Below are positions 41,413 to 52,301 of a stretch of DNA of 64,000 nt, in pieces. The position numbers and the translations under genes are program-made. The notes under the pieces are model-generated. The model was not told the DNA's origin. It saw only the letters and a list, made by a program, of their open reading frames with translations, and made no database searches. How positions within the stretch are numbered: position 1 is the first letter of the stretch; each line of letters opens with the position of its first letter. The DNA comes from Streptomyces sp. NBC_01445 (lineage in GTDB: Bacteria > Actinomycetota > Actinomycetes > Streptomycetales > Streptomycetaceae): the NCBI RefSeq assembly GCF_035918235.1, contig NZ_CP109485.1, forward strand, positions 8,146,001-8,210,000, given 5' to 3'.

Positions 41413-44274
41413 ATGCGCTTTCGCGGGAAGTCCATCCGCCGGAAGATCGTGGCGTTGCTCCTGGTGCCGCTGGTGTCCCTGACCGCCATCTGGGCTTTCT
41501 CCACGGTGATCACGGGCCGCGCCGCGACTCAGCTGGTTTCGGCGGGGAAGGTCGCCGACGAGATCGGCTACCCGATCTCCGACGCCGCGCGGACCCTTCA
41601 GGACGAGCGTCGCCAGACCCTTGTCTACCTGGCCGACCCCCGGGCCTCCGACGCCCTCTCCAAGCTGCGCAGCCGCCGCAGCGCCTCCGACGAGGCGATG
41701 GCCCAGATCAGGACGAAGGCCGAGAACGCCGGGATCCGCGACGACATGAGCGACGACTCCCGGCGCCGCATCGGCGCCGTCGTCGAGGGATTCGACGGCA
41801 TCGAGTCCCTGCGCCGCAACGTCGACGAAGGAACCGTCACCCGCGAGCAGGCCCTCGACTTCTACAACCGCCTCATCGACCCTACGTACGACTTCCTGCT
41901 CACGCTCAGCAGCTTCGACAACTCGGCGATGGACCGCCAGGGCCGCGCCGTCATCGGCGTGCTCCGCGCGCGTGAACTGCTGTCCCGCGAGGACGCGTTG
42001 GTCGGCTCGGCGCTCGTCGCCCGCCGGATCACACACAAGGAACTGCGCCAGGTCTCCGACCTCGTAGCCCAGCGCGGCATCCTGTACGAGACCAGCCTCG
42101 CGCTGCTCCCCGGCGACGACCGCGCCGAGTTCGAGCGCTACTGGAAGAGCGCGGACACGGCGGCTCTGCGCACGGCGGAGAACACCCTCGCCGACTCCAC
42201 GGCGGGCACCCCCCGGGGCGTCACCGCACGTGCCTGGAACAACGCTTCGGGCCAGGTGCTCGACGAGCTCGTCAAGCGCGACACCGCCGCCACGGAGCGC
42301 TACCAGGACCGGGCGCGCCCCGTCGCCATCAATGTCTTCCTGCAGGCCGGAGTAGCCGGTGTGCTCGGCCTGCTCGCCCTGCTGCTCTCGCTGTTCCTGT
42401 CGGTTCGCATCGGCCGCAGCCTCGTCCGCGATCTGCGGCGGCTGCGCCTGGAGGCCCACGAGGCGTCCGGTGTGCGGCTGCCCAGCGTGATGCGCCGTCT
42501 CGCGGCAGGCGAACACGTCGACGTGGAGACCGAGGCCCCCCGCCTGGAGTACGACAAGAACGAGATCGGGCAGGTCGGCCAGGCGCTCAACACCCTTCAG
42601 CGCTCCGCCGTCGAGGCCGCCGTCAAGCAGGCCGAACTGCGCCACGGTGTCTCCGAGGTCTTCGTCAACCTCGCCCGGCGCAGCCAGGTGCTCCTCCACA
42701 AGCAGCTCACCCTGCTCGACACGATGGAGCGCAGGACCGAGGACACCGACGAACTCGCCGACCTGTTCCGCCTCGACCACCTGACCACGCGCATGCGGCG
42801 CCACGCCGAAGGCCTGGTGATCCTCTCCGGAGCCGCCCCCTCCCGGCAGTGGCGCAGGCCCGTCCAGCTCATGGACATCGTCCGGGCCTCCGTCGCCGAG
42901 GTGGAGGACTACGAGCGCGTCGAGGTCCGGCGCCTGCCGCGCATCGCCGTCACCGGCCCCGCCGTCGCCGACCTCACCCACCTCGTGGCCGAACTCCTGG
43001 AGAACGCCACGGTGTTCTCGCCGCCGCACACCGCCGTCCACGTCGTCGGCGAGCGCGTCGCGAACGGCTTCACGCTGGAGATCCACGACCGGGGCCTCGG
43101 CATGGCGGCCGACGCGCTCCTCGACGCCAATCTGCGGCTCGCCGAGACGCCCGAGTTCGAACTCTCCGACACCGACCGGCTCGGCCTGTTCGTGGTCAGT
43201 CGGCTCGCTCAGCGGCAGAACGTCCGCGTCTCGCTCCAGCCGTCTCCGTACGGCGGCACGACCGCGATCGTCTTCATCCCGGACACCTTGCTCACCGACG
43301 CCCCCGACACCGAGGGCGCCGGCTTCCGTCTCGACCGTCCCAACAGCGCCGGGCGCGGCAAAGCCCCGGGCGTGCGCTCCCCGAAGCTCTCCACGGCGGG
43401 CAGCCCGCTCCCGGGTCTTCCGGCCTCTCTCCTGGACGGGCCCGTGGAGCTGGAGGCGCCGCTTGCGGCGTCGGACCTCGCGCCCTTCCCCGGCGCTCTC
43501 GATGACGAGGACAGCGAGCGGGGCGGGCTCTTCCGGCCGCGCCGCCGCCCCGCCGGGCTCCCGGGCGAGCAGCACCAGCACGCGCGCGACGACTTCGAGG
43601 ACCGGGCCGAGCCCACCCACCGGGCCGGCGGCCCCGACGGCGACGACGCGCCCGTGCCGCTGCCGCGCCGCAGGGCACCGAAGCTCGTCAGCTCGCACGG
43701 CAGGCCCGTCACCCACACGAGGCCCGGCGAGTCGGAATCGGACAACCAACGCACGGACGGCCGACCCGAGAACCCGGGCAGCGTCCCACGGGATCCCGAG
43801 GCCTCGACCCCGGACACCCCGGGGGACGCGTACCGCGCGGAAGCCCCGGAGGGACCCCGCGAGCGCCGTCTCACTTCGGCGTCCGCGCCGGATCTGCCGC
43901 GCAGGCGCGCCCGTGCCGAGGCATCGGAGGACGCGGCTCCCGCACGCCGCCCGGAGCCGGTGCGCGACCCCGCGCCGGAACCGGCCGACGACGCCCCCGC
44001 GCCGAGCTTGCCGAGTGGCCTGCCCCGCCGTGTGCGCCAGGCCAATCTCGCCCCGCAGCTCAAGGAAGGACCCGACCTGCGCGCCGACCGCGCCGCGGAC
44101 CGGGAGGGGCCCAACCACTCGGACAGCCCCGCCGAGCGCGACGCCGACGAGGTCCGCAACCGGATGGCCTCGCTCCAGCGGGGCTGGCGCCGCGGCCGTG
44201 AGGAGAACGCCGCAGGCGACGACGCCTCCGACGGCACAGCACAGGGAACGACATCTGAGGGGGACGGTCGATGA
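41413..44274 (+). CDS. cvnA: Conservon protein CvnA, sensor histidine kinase-like
   Basis: The conservon sensor, 953 residues. A first membrane segment (IVALLLVPLVSLTAIWAF) precedes an extracellular nitrate/nitrite-sensing-type helical domain (about residues 35-300). A second membrane segment (VFLQAGVAGVLGLLALLLSLFLSV) starts near 308 and is followed by a HAMP-like linker. A HATPase domain has LVAELLENATVFSPPHTAV around 525 and IHDRGLGMAADAL. The last 300 residues are proline/arginine/acid-rich and probably disordered. In conservons it signals with CvnB, CvnC and the GTPase CvnD. ATG follows GGGGGAGG. Confidence 0.95.
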   Translation: MRFRGKSIRRKIVALLLVPLVSLTAIWAFSTVITGRAATQLVSAGKVADEIGYPISDAARTLQDERRQTLVYLADPRASDALSKLRSRRSASDEAMAQIRTKAENAGIRDDMSDDSRRRIGAVVEGFDGIESLRRNVDEGTVTREQALDFYNRLIDPTYDFLLTLSSFDNSAMDRQGRAVIGVLRARELLSREDALVGSALVARRITHKELRQVSDLVAQRGILYETSLALLPGDDRAEFERYWKSADTAALRTAENTLADSTAGTPRGVTARAWNNASGQVLDELVKRDTAATERYQDRARPVAINVFLQAGVAGVLGLLALLLSLFLSVRIGRSLVRDLRRLRLEAHEASGVRLPSVMRRLAAGEHVDVETEAPRLEYDKNEIGQVGQALNTLQRSAVEAAVKQAELRHGVSEVFVNLARRSQVLLHKQLTLLDTMERRTEDTDELADLFRLDHLTTRMRRHAEGLVILSGAAPSRQWRRPVQLMDIVRASVAEVEDYERVEVRRLPRIAVTGPAVADLTHLVAELLENATVFSPPHTAVHVVGERVANGFTLEIHDRGLGMAADALLDANLRLAETPEFELSDTDRLGLFVVSRLAQRQNVRVSLQPSPYGGTTAIVFIPDTLLTDAPDTEGAGFRLDRPNSAGRGKAPGVRSPKLSTAGSPLPGLPASLLDGPVELEAPLAASDLAPFPGALDDEDSERGGLFRPRRRPAGLPGEQHQHARDDFEDRAEPTHRAGGPDGDDAPVPLPRRRAPKLVSSHGRPVTHTRPGESESDNQRTDGRPENPGSVPRDPEASTPDTPGDAYRAEAPEGPRERRLTSASAPDLPRRRARAEASEDAAPARRPEPVRDPAPEPADDAPAPSLPSGLPRRVRQANLAPQLKEGPDLRADRAADREGPNHSDSPAERDADEVRNRMASLQRGWRRGREENAAGDDASDGTAQGTTSEGDGR

Positions 44275-44711
44275 CCGCACCGAAGGCCGCCGCACACACC
44301 ACCGCGAACGGCGGTTCCGGGGAGCTGAACTGGCTCCTGGACGACCTGGTGGAGCGCGTCGCCAGTATCCGTAAGGCGCTCGTGCTCTCCGGGGACGGCC
44401 TGCCGACCGGGGTCTCGAAGGACCTCACCCGGGAGGACAGCGAGCATCTCGCCGCCGTCGCCTCCGGCTTCCACAGCCTGGCCAAGGGGGTCGGCCGGCA
44501 CTTCGAGGCGGGCAGCGTCCGCCAGACCGTCGTGGAGCTGGACGACGCCTTCCTCTTCGTCACGGCAGCCGGCGACGGCAGCTGCCTCGCCGTCCTGTCG
44601 GACGCGGACTCCGACGTCGGTCTCGTCGCGTACGAGATGACCTTGCTGGTCAAGCGGGTCGGCGTGCATCTGGGGACCGCTCCTCGCACCGATCTGTCCG
44701 CCGGCGGGTAG
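44271..44711 (+). CDS. cvnB: Conservon protein CvnB, roadblock/LC7
   Basis: A 146-residue roadblock/LC7-domain protein with the typical start GELNWLLDDLVERVASIRKALVLSGDGLPTG and the strand VVELDDAFLFVTAAGDGSCLAVL. In conservons this protein associates with the CvnD GTPase and regulates its nucleotide cycle. Its ATG overlaps the cvnA stop (ATGA). Confidence 0.96.
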   Translation: MTAPKAAAHTTANGGSGELNWLLDDLVERVASIRKALVLSGDGLPTGVSKDLTREDSEHLAAVASGFHSLAKGVGRHFEAGSVRQTVVELDDAFLFVTAAGDGSCLAVLSDADSDVGLVAYEMTLLVKRVGVHLGTAPRTDLSAGG

Positions 44712-44720
44712 TGGGCCGGT

Positions 44721-45125
44721 ATGAGCCCTGACGGGGAGGGGACGCAGGAGACGCACCACTGGTTCGACGACGACGCCGGACCGGTGGTTCGCCCGTACGC
44801 CATGACACGCGGCCGCACCACCAGCGCGGCCCAGCATCGCCTCGACCTGATCGCGGTCGTCGTCGCGGAACACCGCATCGGCGACCCCGCAGCCGACCAG
44901 ACGCTGTCCCCGGAACACGTGGACATCGTCGGACTGTGCCGCGACAGCCCTCAGTCGGTGGCCGAACTCGCCGCGGAACTCGACCTTCCCATCGGCGTCG
45001 TACGCGTCCTCATCGGCGATCTCGTCGACGAGGAACTGGTCCATGTGACCCGGCCCGTACCCCCTGCCGAGCTCCCGGACGAGAGTATTCTGCGCGACGT
45101 GATCAACGGTCTCAGGGCGCTCTGA
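44721..45125 (+). CDS. cvnC: Conservon protein CvnC, DUF742
   Basis: A 134-residue DUF742 protein. VRPYAMTRGRTTS near the N-terminus and LCRDSPQSVAELAAELDLPIGVVRVLIGDLVDEELV, a winged-helix-like segment, are the family signature. It starts 9 bases after cvnB. In most conservons cvnD follows directly; here a 3.6-kb hydantoinase/oxoprolinase gene comes first. Confidence 0.96.
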   Translation: MSPDGEGTQETHHWFDDDAGPVVRPYAMTRGRTTSAAQHRLDLIAVVVAEHRIGDPAADQTLSPEHVDIVGLCRDSPQSVAELAAELDLPIGVVRVLIGDLVDEELVHVTRPVPPAELPDESILRDVINGLRAL

Positions 45126-45197
45126 CCCACGCGTACACCGAGGCCACACACGGGGGTGGGGACCAGGCGAGCAGCGGGGCGAACAACGGAGACGCGC

Positions 45198-48100
45198 GTG
45201 ACAGGCTGGCAGTTCTGGATCGACCGAGGCGGCACGTTCACCGATGTCGTCGCGCGGCACCCCGGCGGACGCCTGCTCACCCACAAGCTCCTGTCCGACA
45301 ACCCCGCCCGCTACCGCGACCCCGCCGTCGCAGCGATCCGCGAACTTCTCGACAGCGAGGGCGAGTCGGGGCACGCCCGCGTCGACTCCGTCCGCATGGG
45401 CACCACCGTCGCCACCAACGCCCTCCTGGAACGCAAGGGCGAACGCACCGCCCTGGTGGTCACCCGGGGCTTCCGTGACGCCCTGCGTATCGCGTACCAG
45501 AACAGGCCCCGCATCTTCGCCCGCCGCATCGAGCTGCCCGAGCTGCTCCACGAACGGGTCATCGAGGCCGACGAGCGCATCGACGCCCACGGGGCCGTCC
45601 TCACTCCCCTCGACACGGACGCCCTCGAAGTGTCGCTGCGTCAGGCGTACGACGACGGGATCAGGGCCCTCGCCGTCGTCTGCATGCACAGCCATCTGTA
45701 CCCCGACCACGAGCGGCAGATCGGCGCCCTCGCGGCCCGGATCGGCTTCCCGCAGATCTCGCTCTCCAGCGAGGTGAGCCCCCTGATGAAGCTCGTCCCG
45801 CGCGGGGACACGACGGTCGTCGACGCCTATCTGTCGCCGGTCCTTCGCCGCTACGTCCAGCAGGTGGCGGACCAACTCACGGGCGTACGCCTCATGTTCA
45901 TGCAGTCCAACGGCGGGCTCACCGAGGCCGGGCAGTTCCGCGGCAAGGACGCCATCCTGTCCGGCCCCGCCGGCGGCATCGTCGGCATGGCCCGGGTCTC
46001 CCGCCTCGCCGGATTCGACCGCGTCATCGGCTTCGACATGGGCGGCACGTCCACGGACGTGTCGCACTACGCGGGGGAGTACGAGCGCGTCTTCACCACG
46101 CAGATCGCCGGCGTGCGCCTGCGCGCCCCCATGCTCGACATCCACACCGTCGCGGCCGGCGGCGGCTCCGTCCTCCACTTCGACGGCAGCCGCTACCGCG
46201 TGGGCCCCGACTCCGCGGGCGCCGACCCCGGACCCGCCTGCTACCGCGGCGGCGGCCCGCTCACCGTCACCGACGCGAACGTGGCCCTCGGGCGCATCCA
46301 ACCCGCCTATTTCCCCCGGGTGTTCGGCCCCGAGGGCGACCAGCCCCTGGACCACACCCTCGTACGGGACCGCTTCGCCGCGCTCGCCCGCGAGATCCGC
46401 GACCGCACCGGCGACGACCGCACCCCGGAGCAGGTCGCCGAGGGCTATCTGCAGATCGCCGTCGCCAACATCGCGAACGCCGTGAAGCGGATCTCCGTCC
46501 AGAAGGGCCACGACGTCACCCGCTACGCCCTCACCACGTTCGGTGGGGCCGGTGGCCAGCACGCGTGCCGAGTTGCCGACTCGCTCGGCATCCGCACCGT
46601 CCTAGTACCGCCCATGGCGGGAGTCCTGTCCGCGCTCGGCATCGGTCTCGCCGACACGACCGCCATGCGCGAGCAGTCCGCCGAGGCACCGCTCGAACCG
46701 TCCGCCATGCCGCACGTCCACAAGACCGCCGACGACCTGGAGGGCGCGGCCCGAGCCGAACTCCTCGCCGAGGACGTGCCCGAGGACCGCATCCGCGTCA
46801 CCCGCCGGGCCCAACTGCGCTACGACGGCACCGACACCACGCTCACCGTGGAACTCACGGACCCGGACACGATGCGCGCCGCCTTCGAAGAACGCCATCG
46901 CGCCACCTACTCCTTCACCCTCGACCGCCCTCTCGTCGTCGAAGCACTCTCCGTCGAAGCAACCGGCCTCACCGCACCCCCCGATCTGTCCGCCCTCGCA
47001 CCCCGCTCGGCCCCGCCCGCCGCCCCGGAGACCGTCAGCCTCCACACCGGCGGCGCCTGGCGCGACGTGCCCCTGCACCGACGCGACCAACTGCCGCCCG
47101 GCGAAAGTGTCACCGGACCCGCGATCATCGCCGAGTCCGGCTCCACGACGGTCGTGGACGACGGCTGGCGGGCGGCCGTGACGGACGACGGCCACCTGAT
47201 CATGGAACGCGCGGCGGTCACGGAGAGTTCCGACATCGGCACGGCAGCCGACCCCGTACTCCTCGAAGTCTTCAACAACCTCTTCATGTCGATCGCCGAA
47301 CAGATGGGCGCGCGCCTGGAGTCCACCTCCCAGTCGGTCAACATCAAGGAGCGCCTCGACTTCTCGTGCGCACTCTTCGACCCCGACGGCAGCCTTGTCG
47401 CGAACGCCCCCCACATCCCTGTCCACCTGGGATCCATGGGCACCAGCGTCAAGGAGGTCATCCGCCGCCGCGGCACGCGCATGCGGCCGGGCGACAGTTA
47501 CGCCGTCAACGACCCCTACCACGGGGGCACCCACCTCCCCGACGTCACTGTCATCACCCCGGTCTTCGACACGGAGGGTGAGCGGATCCTGTTCTACGTC
47601 GCCTCGCGCGGCCACCACGCGGAGATCGGCGGCATCGCCCCCGGCTCCATGCCCGCGGGCAGCCGCACCATCGACGAGGAAGGCATCCTCTTCGACAACT
47701 GGCTGCTCGTCGAAGGGGGCAGCTTCCGCGAGACGGAGACCCTGGGCCTGCTCACCGGCGGCCCCTATCCGTCCCGCAACCCGCGGACCAACCTCGCCGA
47801 CCTGCGCGCCCAGATCGCCGCCAACCAGAAGGGCGTCGACGAAGTCGCCCGCATGATCGACCACTTCGGGCTCGACGTCGTCCAGGCGTACATGAAGCAC
47901 GTCCAGGACAACGCCGAAGAGGCCGTGCGCCGCGTTGTCGACGCCCTGCAGGACGGTGAGTTCGCCTACGAGACCGACTCCGGCGCCACGATCCGCGTCC
48001 GGGTCACCGTGGACCGCGAACAGCGCGGCGCGACCGTCGACTTCACCGGAACATCGCCACAGCTCGCCACCAACTTCAACGCGCCCTTCGCCGTCGTCAA

Positions 48101-48845
48101 CGCGGCCGTCCTGTACGTCTTCCGCACCCTCGTGGACGACGACATCCCCCTCAACGACGGCTGTCTGCGCCCCTTGCACATCGTCGTCCCCCCGGGCTCG
48201 TTCCTCGCCCCCGAGCCACCCGCCGCCGTCGTCGCCGGCAACGTGGAGACCTCCCAGGCCATCACCGGAGCCCTCTACGCGGCCCTGGGCATCCAGGCCG
48301 AGGGCTCCGGGACGATGAACAACGTGACCTTCGGCAACGAGAGCCACCAGTACTACGAGACCGTGGCCTCGGGCTCCGGGGCAGGTGACGGCTTCCACGG
48401 AGCGCCCGTCGTACAGACCCATATGACCAACTCGCGTCTCACCGACCCCGAGGTCCTGGAGTGGCGACTGCCCGTCCTGCTCGAGGAGTTCGCCGTGCGG
48501 CGAGGCAGCGGGGGCCCCGGACGGTGGCGCGGCGGCGACGGCGCCGTACGCCGCCTTCGCTTCCTCGAACCCATGACCGTGTCCACGCTCTCGCAGCACC
48601 GCAGAGTCCCGCCGTACGGCATGGCGGGCGGCGGGCCGGGAGCCCTGGGCGCCAACTCCGTGGAGCACCCCGACGGCACGGTCGACCGGCTCGCCGGCAG
48701 CGACTCGGCGGACGTGCTCCCCGGAGACGTACTCGTCATCGAAACCCCCGGAGGCGGCGGATACGGTCCGCCGCCGCCCGCCGGGAACGACCACAGCGAC
48801 AGCAGTGAGGCAGGAGAAGAGACCCATGATCTTCGGGCGTTCTGA
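45198..48845 (+). CDS. Fused HyuA-HyuB hydantoinase/5-oxoprolinase (OplAH type)
   Basis: A 1215-residue fusion, the length of eukaryotic-type ATP-dependent 5-oxoprolinase. The HyuA half starts [15 protein letters not shown], contains [18 protein letters not shown] and has the actin-fold motif [15 protein letters not shown]. The HyuB half begins near residue 690 ([18 protein letters not shown]) and includes [19 protein letters not shown]. Substrate could be 5-oxoproline or a hydantoin. GTG 45198 follows GGAGAC. It lies between cvnC and cvnD and overlaps the cvnD start by 20 bases, so it seems to be part of the conservon transcript. Confidence 0.9.
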   Translation: MTGWQFWIDRGGTFTDVVARHPGGRLLTHKLLSDNPARYRDPAVAAIRELLDSEGESGHARVDSVRMGTTVATNALLERKGERTALVVTRGFRDALRIAYQNRPRIFARRIELPELLHERVIEADERIDAHGAVLTPLDTDALEVSLRQAYDDGIRALAVVCMHSHLYPDHERQIGALAARIGFPQISLSSEVSPLMKLVPRGDTTVVDAYLSPVLRRYVQQVADQLTGVRLMFMQSNGGLTEAGQFRGKDAILSGPAGGIVGMARVSRLAGFDRVIGFDMGGTSTDVSHYAGEYERVFTTQIAGVRLRAPMLDIHTVAAGGGSVLHFDGSRYRVGPDSAGADPGPACYRGGGPLTVTDANVALGRIQPAYFPRVFGPEGDQPLDHTLVRDRFAALAREIRDRTGDDRTPEQVAEGYLQIAVANIANAVKRISVQKGHDVTRYALTTFGGAGGQHACRVADSLGIRTVLVPPMAGVLSALGIGLADTTAMREQSAEAPLEPSAMPHVHKTADDLEGAARAELLAEDVPEDRIRVTRRAQLRYDGTDTTLTVELTDPDTMRAAFEERHRATYSFTLDRPLVVEALSVEATGLTAPPDLSALAPRSAPPAAPETVSLHTGGAWRDVPLHRRDQLPPGESVTGPAIIAESGSTTVVDDGWRAAVTDDGHLIMERAAVTESSDIGTAADPVLLEVFNNLFMSIAEQMGARLESTSQSVNIKERLDFSCALFDPDGSLVANAPHIPVHLGSMGTSVKEVIRRRGTRMRPGDSYAVNDPYHGGTHLPDVTVITPVFDTEGERILFYVASRGHHAEIGGIAPGSMPAGSRTIDEEGILFDNWLLVEGGSFRETETLGLLTGGPYPSRNPRTNLADLRAQIAANQKGVDEVARMIDHFGLDVVQAYMKHVQDNAEEAVRRVVDALQDGEFAYETDSGATIRVRVTVDREQRGATVDFTGTSPQLATNFNAPFAVVNAAVLYVFRTLVDDDIPLNDGCLRPLHIVVPPGSFLAPEPPAAVVAGNVETSQAITGALYAALGIQAEGSGTMNNVTFGNESHQYYETVASGSGAGDGFHGAPVVQTHMTNSRLTDPEVLEWRLPVLLEEFAVRRGSGGPGRWRGGDGAVRRLRFLEPMTVSTLSQHRRVPPYGMAGGGPGALGANSVEHPDGTVDRLAGSDSADVLPGDVLVIETPGGGGYGPPPPAGNDHSDSSEAGEETHDLRAF

Positions 48846-49431
48846 GCGCGGCAAGCCCCCCGTGGAGCCCGTCACGCTCAAGATCCTCGTGGCCGGTGGA
48901 TTCGGCGTGGGCAAGACGACGCTCGTCGGCGCGGTCAGCGAGATCAAGCCCCTGCGCACCGAGGAGTTGCTGAGCGAGGCGGGCCGCCCGCTCGACGACA
49001 CCCGGGGCGTCGAGGGCAAGCGCACCACCACGGTCGCCATGGACTTCGGGCGGATCACGCTCCGCGAGGACCTGGTGCTCTACCTCTTCGGCACGCCCGG
49101 GCAGGACCGCTTCTGGTTCCTGTGGGACGAGCTGGCGACCGGCGCTCTGGGAGCCGTCGTTCTCGCCGACACCCGCCGCCTGGAGGACTGCTTCGCCGCC
49201 GTCGACTACTTCGAGCGGCGCTCCATACCGTTCGTGGTGGGCGTCAACTGCTTCGAGGGGTCGGCCCGTTACCCGGCCGACGCCGTACGCCAGGCCCTCG
49301 ACCTCGACTCCGACGTGCCCGTTCTGATGTGCGACGCGCGTGAGAAGGAGACCGTCAAGGAGGTCCTCATCGGCGTCGTCGAGCACGCGATGGCCGTGGG
49401 TGCGCGCCGCCGCCAGCCGGTCACCATCTGA
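48826..49431 (+). CDS. cvnD: Conservon protein CvnD, Ras-like GTPase
   Basis: A 201-residue small GTPase. The P-loop is [16 protein letters not shown], the switch II region has [19 protein letters not shown], and VGVNCFEG takes the place of the NKxD guanine-specificity motif. The start ATG lies inside the end of the oxoprolinase gene. With CvnA-C it forms a membrane-associated signalling unit similar to eukaryotic G-protein receptors. A 15-bp tandem repeat begins 15 bases after its stop. Confidence 0.96.
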   Translation: MIFGRSERGKPPVEPVTLKILVAGGFGVGKTTLVGAVSEIKPLRTEELLSEAGRPLDDTRGVEGKRTTTVAMDFGRITLREDLVLYLFGTPGQDRFWFLWDELATGALGAVVLADTRRLEDCFAAVDYFERRSIPFVVGVNCFEGSARYPADAVRQALDLDSDVPVLMCDAREKETVKEVLIGVVEHAMAVGARRRQPVTI

Positions 49432-49445
49432 TCCGTCGGCGCGGT

Positions 49446-49500
49446 AACGGACCGCATGGCAACGGACCGCATGGCAACGGTCGGTATGGGAACGGCCCGC
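49446..49500. repeat. 15-bp tandem repeat after cvnD
   Basis: The unit AACGGACCGCATGGC occurs perfectly at 49446-49460 and 49461-49475, a third diverged copy (AACGGTCGGTATGGG) at 49476-49490, and a partial fourth at 49491-49500. It lies between the convergent cvnD and glpK genes; no function is evident. Confidence 0.85.
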
Positions 49501-49590
49501 ACCCTCGCCGACCGGGGTGCGGACCGTCGTCCACGCGCGCGTGGCCCTCGCCAGGACCACGTGCCAGTCACAAGAGGCGCACGCCGACCG

Positions 49591-51108
49591 TCACGCCTCG
49601 TCGTCGTGCCAGCCGAAGCTCTTCTCCACGGCCTTGCGCCAGTTGCGGTACTCGCGCTCACGCGTCCCGCCGTCCATCGCCGGCGTCCACTCCGCGTCGC
49701 GCTGCCAGTGCGCCTTGAGCTCGTCCAGGTCGTTCCACACCCCCGTCGCGAGCCCGGCCGCGTAGGCGGCGCCCAGGCACGTCGTCTCCGACACCCGAGG
49801 CCGGATCACCGGCACCCCGAGGACATCCGCCTGATGCTGCATCAGGAGATTGTTCTTGGTCATGCCGCCGTCGACCTTCAGCGTCGTGATCTGCACGCCG
49901 GAGTCCTGGTACATCGCGTCGACGACCTCGCGCGTCTGCCAGCTCGTCGCCTCCAGGACCGCCCGCGCCAGATGGGCCTTGGTGACGTACCGGGTCAGCC
50001 CCGTGACGACACCCCGCGCGTCCGAGCGCCAGTACGGCGCGAACAGGCCGGAGAAGGCCGGCACGATGTAGGCGCCGCCGTTGTCACTCACACTCGCCGC
50101 GAGCGTCTCGATCTCGTCGGCGGTGCGGATGATCCCGAGCTGGTCGCGGAACCACTGGACCAGGGCGCCGGTGATCGCGATCGACCCTTCGAGGCAGTAC
50201 ACGGGGGCCTCGGAGCCGATCTTGTACCCCATGGTGGTGAGCAGCCCGTTCTTCGAGGGGACGGGCCGGTTCCCGGTGTTGAGCAGCAGGAAACTGCCCG
50301 TGCCGTACGTGTTCTTGGCCGTCCCCGTGTCGTAGCAGGCCTGCCCGAAGATCGCCGCCTGCTGGTCGCCGAGCGCGGACGCGACCGGCACGCCGGAGAG
50401 CTGGCCGACGGCCGTCCCGTAGACCTCGGCCGACGACCTGATCTCCGGTAGCACCGCCTCCGGCACGTTCATCGCCGACAGGATCCCCTGGTCCCACTGG
50501 AGCGTCTCCAGGTTCATCAGCATGGTGCGCCCGGCGTTGGTGACGTCGGTGACGTGCACGCCGCCGTCCGTGCCGCCCGTCAGATTCCAGATGAGCCAGG
50601 AATCGATGGTGCCGAACGCGATCTCGCCCCGCTCGGCGCGGGCGCGCAGCCCCGGCACGTTGTCGAGCAGCCAGGCCGCCTTGGGCCCGGAGAAGTAGCT
50701 CGCGAGCGGCAGGCCGGTCTGCTCCCGGAAGCGGTCCTGCCCGTCCGTGCCGCCCAGTTCGTTGCACAGCGCCGACGTACGGGTGTCCTGCCACACGATC
50801 GCGTTGTGCACGGGCCGGCCCGTGGCCCGGTCCCAGAGGACCGTCGTCTCACGCTGGTTGGTGATGCCGAGCGCGCTGAGGTCGTCGGCCCGCAGCCCGG
50901 CCTTGGCGAGCGCGCCGGCGACCACGGCCTGCACCTTGGACCAGATCTCGGTGGCGTCGTGCTCCACCCAGCCGGGCTTCGGGAAGATCTGCCGGTGCTC
51001 GCGCTGGTCGACGGCGACGATCTCGCCGCCGTGGTTGAAGATGATGCAGCGGCTCGACGTGGTGCCCTGGTCGATGGCGGCGACGTACTTCTCATCGTTG
51101 TCGGGCAT
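49591..51108 (-). CDS. glpK: Glycerol kinase
   Basis: Glycerol kinase of 505 residues, phosphorylating glycerol to sn-glycerol-3-phosphate. FGGY-family motifs are visible: [18 protein letters not shown] at the N-terminus, [28 protein letters not shown], and late [31 protein letters not shown] 51108 has AAGGGGAG upstream. It follows glpF by 76 bases, so the two are probably one operon. A glycerol-3-phosphate dehydrogenase gene is not next to it. Confidence 0.97.
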   Translation of the reverse strand: MPDNDEKYVAAIDQGTTSSRCIIFNHGGEIVAVDQREHRQIFPKPGWVEHDATEIWSKVQAVVAGALAKAGLRADDLSALGITNQRETTVLWDRATGRPVHNAIVWQDTRTSALCNELGGTDGQDRFREQTGLPLASYFSGPKAAWLLDNVPGLRARAERGEIAFGTIDSWLIWNLTGGTDGGVHVTDVTNAGRTMLMNLETLQWDQGILSAMNVPEAVLPEIRSSAEVYGTAVGQLSGVPVASALGDQQAAIFGQACYDTGTAKNTYGTGSFLLLNTGNRPVPSKNGLLTTMGYKIGSEAPVYCLEGSIAITGALVQWFRDQLGIIRTADEIETLAASVSDNGGAYIVPAFSGLFAPYWRSDARGVVTGLTRYVTKAHLARAVLEATSWQTREVVDAMYQDSGVQITTLKVDGGMTKNNLLMQHQADVLGVPVIRPRVSETTCLGAAYAAGLATGVWNDLDELKAHWQRDAEWTPAMDGGTREREYRNWRKAVEKSFGWHDDEA

Positions 51109-51184
51109 GTGACTCCCCTTCGTCTTCGTCCGAGGTCCCCGCGCGCGGGGACGCGAAAGCGGCGTGGCGGCTGCGCGGCCGCGG

Positions 51185-51937
51185 TCAGAACGCCGCGTTG
51201 TAGATGAGCCCCGCCAGCGCGCCGCCGATCAGCGGCCCGGCCACCGGGATGATGGCGTAACCCCAGCCGGACGTGCCCTTGTTGGGGATCGGCAGCAACG
51301 AGTGCACGATGCGCGGGCCGAGGTCGCGCGCCGGGTTGATGGCGTACCCGGTGGGCCCACCGAGCGAGAGACCGATCCCGACGACCAGGAATGCCACGAC
51401 GAGTACGGTCGTGCCGGACTCCCCGAGCCCCTTGGTGAGCCCGAACGCGAGGATGGGCAGCACGAGGGCGACGGTCGCGATGATCTCGGTGATCAGGTTG
51501 GCCACGGGGTTGTTGATCTCGGGGATCGTGGAGAAGATCCCGAGTGTCGGAGTGGGCCCGTCGTCTTCCGCTTCGCCGTCGGCGGACTCCGATGTGACGT
51601 TGGCGTTGAACTGGGCCAGATAGACGAGATAGGCCAGCACGGCGCCCAGCATCGCGCCGACCATCTGGCCGAGCAGATAGACCCAGACCTTGTCCCACTT
51701 GCCGGTGTCCACGGCGATACCGATCGTCACCGCCGGGTTGAGCTGGCCCCCCGACAGGGGCGCGGCGGTGTACGCCCCGGCCAGTACGCCGAAGCCCCAT
51801 CCGAACGCGATGACGACCCATCCCGAGGCTCTCGCCTTGGAATGCTTGAGCGTGACCGCGGCGCACACGCCGGCGCCGAACAGAATCAGGATCGCGGTCC
51901 CGATGACCTCACCGACGAAGATGTCTCCATTGCTCAT
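51185..51937 (-). CDS. glpF: Glycerol uptake facilitator (aquaglyceroporin)
   Basis: A 250-residue MIP channel. Six membrane segments and the two asparagine-proline-alanine boxes are present ([13 protein letters not shown] and [13 protein letters not shown]). The aspartate after the second box, in PARDLGPR, is the aquaglyceroporin mark. An acidic loop ([18 protein letters not shown]) between helices 3 and 4 is longer than in E. coli GlpF. ATG 51937 has TAGGAG upstream. It imports glycerol for the adjacent GlpK. Confidence 0.95.
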   Translation of the reverse strand: MSNGDIFVGEVIGTAILILFGAGVCAAVTLKHSKARASGWVVIAFGWGFGVLAGAYTAAPLSGGQLNPAVTIGIAVDTGKWDKVWVYLLGQMVGAMLGAVLAYLVYLAQFNANVTSESADGEAEDDGPTPTLGIFSTIPEINNPVANLITEIIATVALVLPILAFGLTKGLGESGTTVLVVAFLVVGIGLSLGGPTGYAINPARDLGPRIVHSLLPIPNKGTSGWGYAIIPVAGPLIGGALAGLIYNAAF

Positions 51938-52301
51938 GGCGGCTCCTAGGCCCTCGCCCGGAGCGGTACGCCCCGGTCCTCAGTGCAGGGTGCGTTTTCC
52001 ATGGCTGGTTCTGGATGGCTCTGGCTGCAACGGTCGACGGCAGGCGTTCCCGCGCCCCGCCCGGCGCCCGCGACAAGCGTTCCCGCTCAGCCGGATCGCT
52101 CGTATCGCCGCAGGAAGAAGGCCCTGACCTGCCTGGACGCGACAGGAGGAGCCCGACGGACAGGCTGGGGCCCTGAGCGGCGGTGGGACGACGTGCGGCG
52201 ATGCCGACTGACACGGGGAAGTGTTCACCGGCCGTGATGGAGCGTCAAGGTCGCGGACGGGAACGGTTGGGCGGCGCCCGCCCGTACGGCCCGCGCCCGC
52301 C
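51938..52301. other. Intergenic region upstream of glpF
   Basis: These 364 bases carry no convincing gene. They should hold the glpF promoter. On the minus strand TTGACG (about 52243-52248) could be a -35 element but has no good -10 at the right distance. No GylR-type regulator is encoded here. Confidence 0.45.

Noticed and set aside
41074..44295. 1073-codon antisense frame over cvnA
   Set aside because: Shadow of the real gene in a high-GC genome: repetitive Gly/Arg/Glu composition, no domain and no ribosome site; cvnA on the other strand is certain.
46602..49058. 818-codon antisense frame over the oxoprolinase and cvnD
   Set aside because: Low-complexity Gly/Arg/Val protein, opposite to clear family members.
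49446..49500. CRISPR array
   Set aside because: The repeat is only 15 bp, with no spacers and no cas genes.
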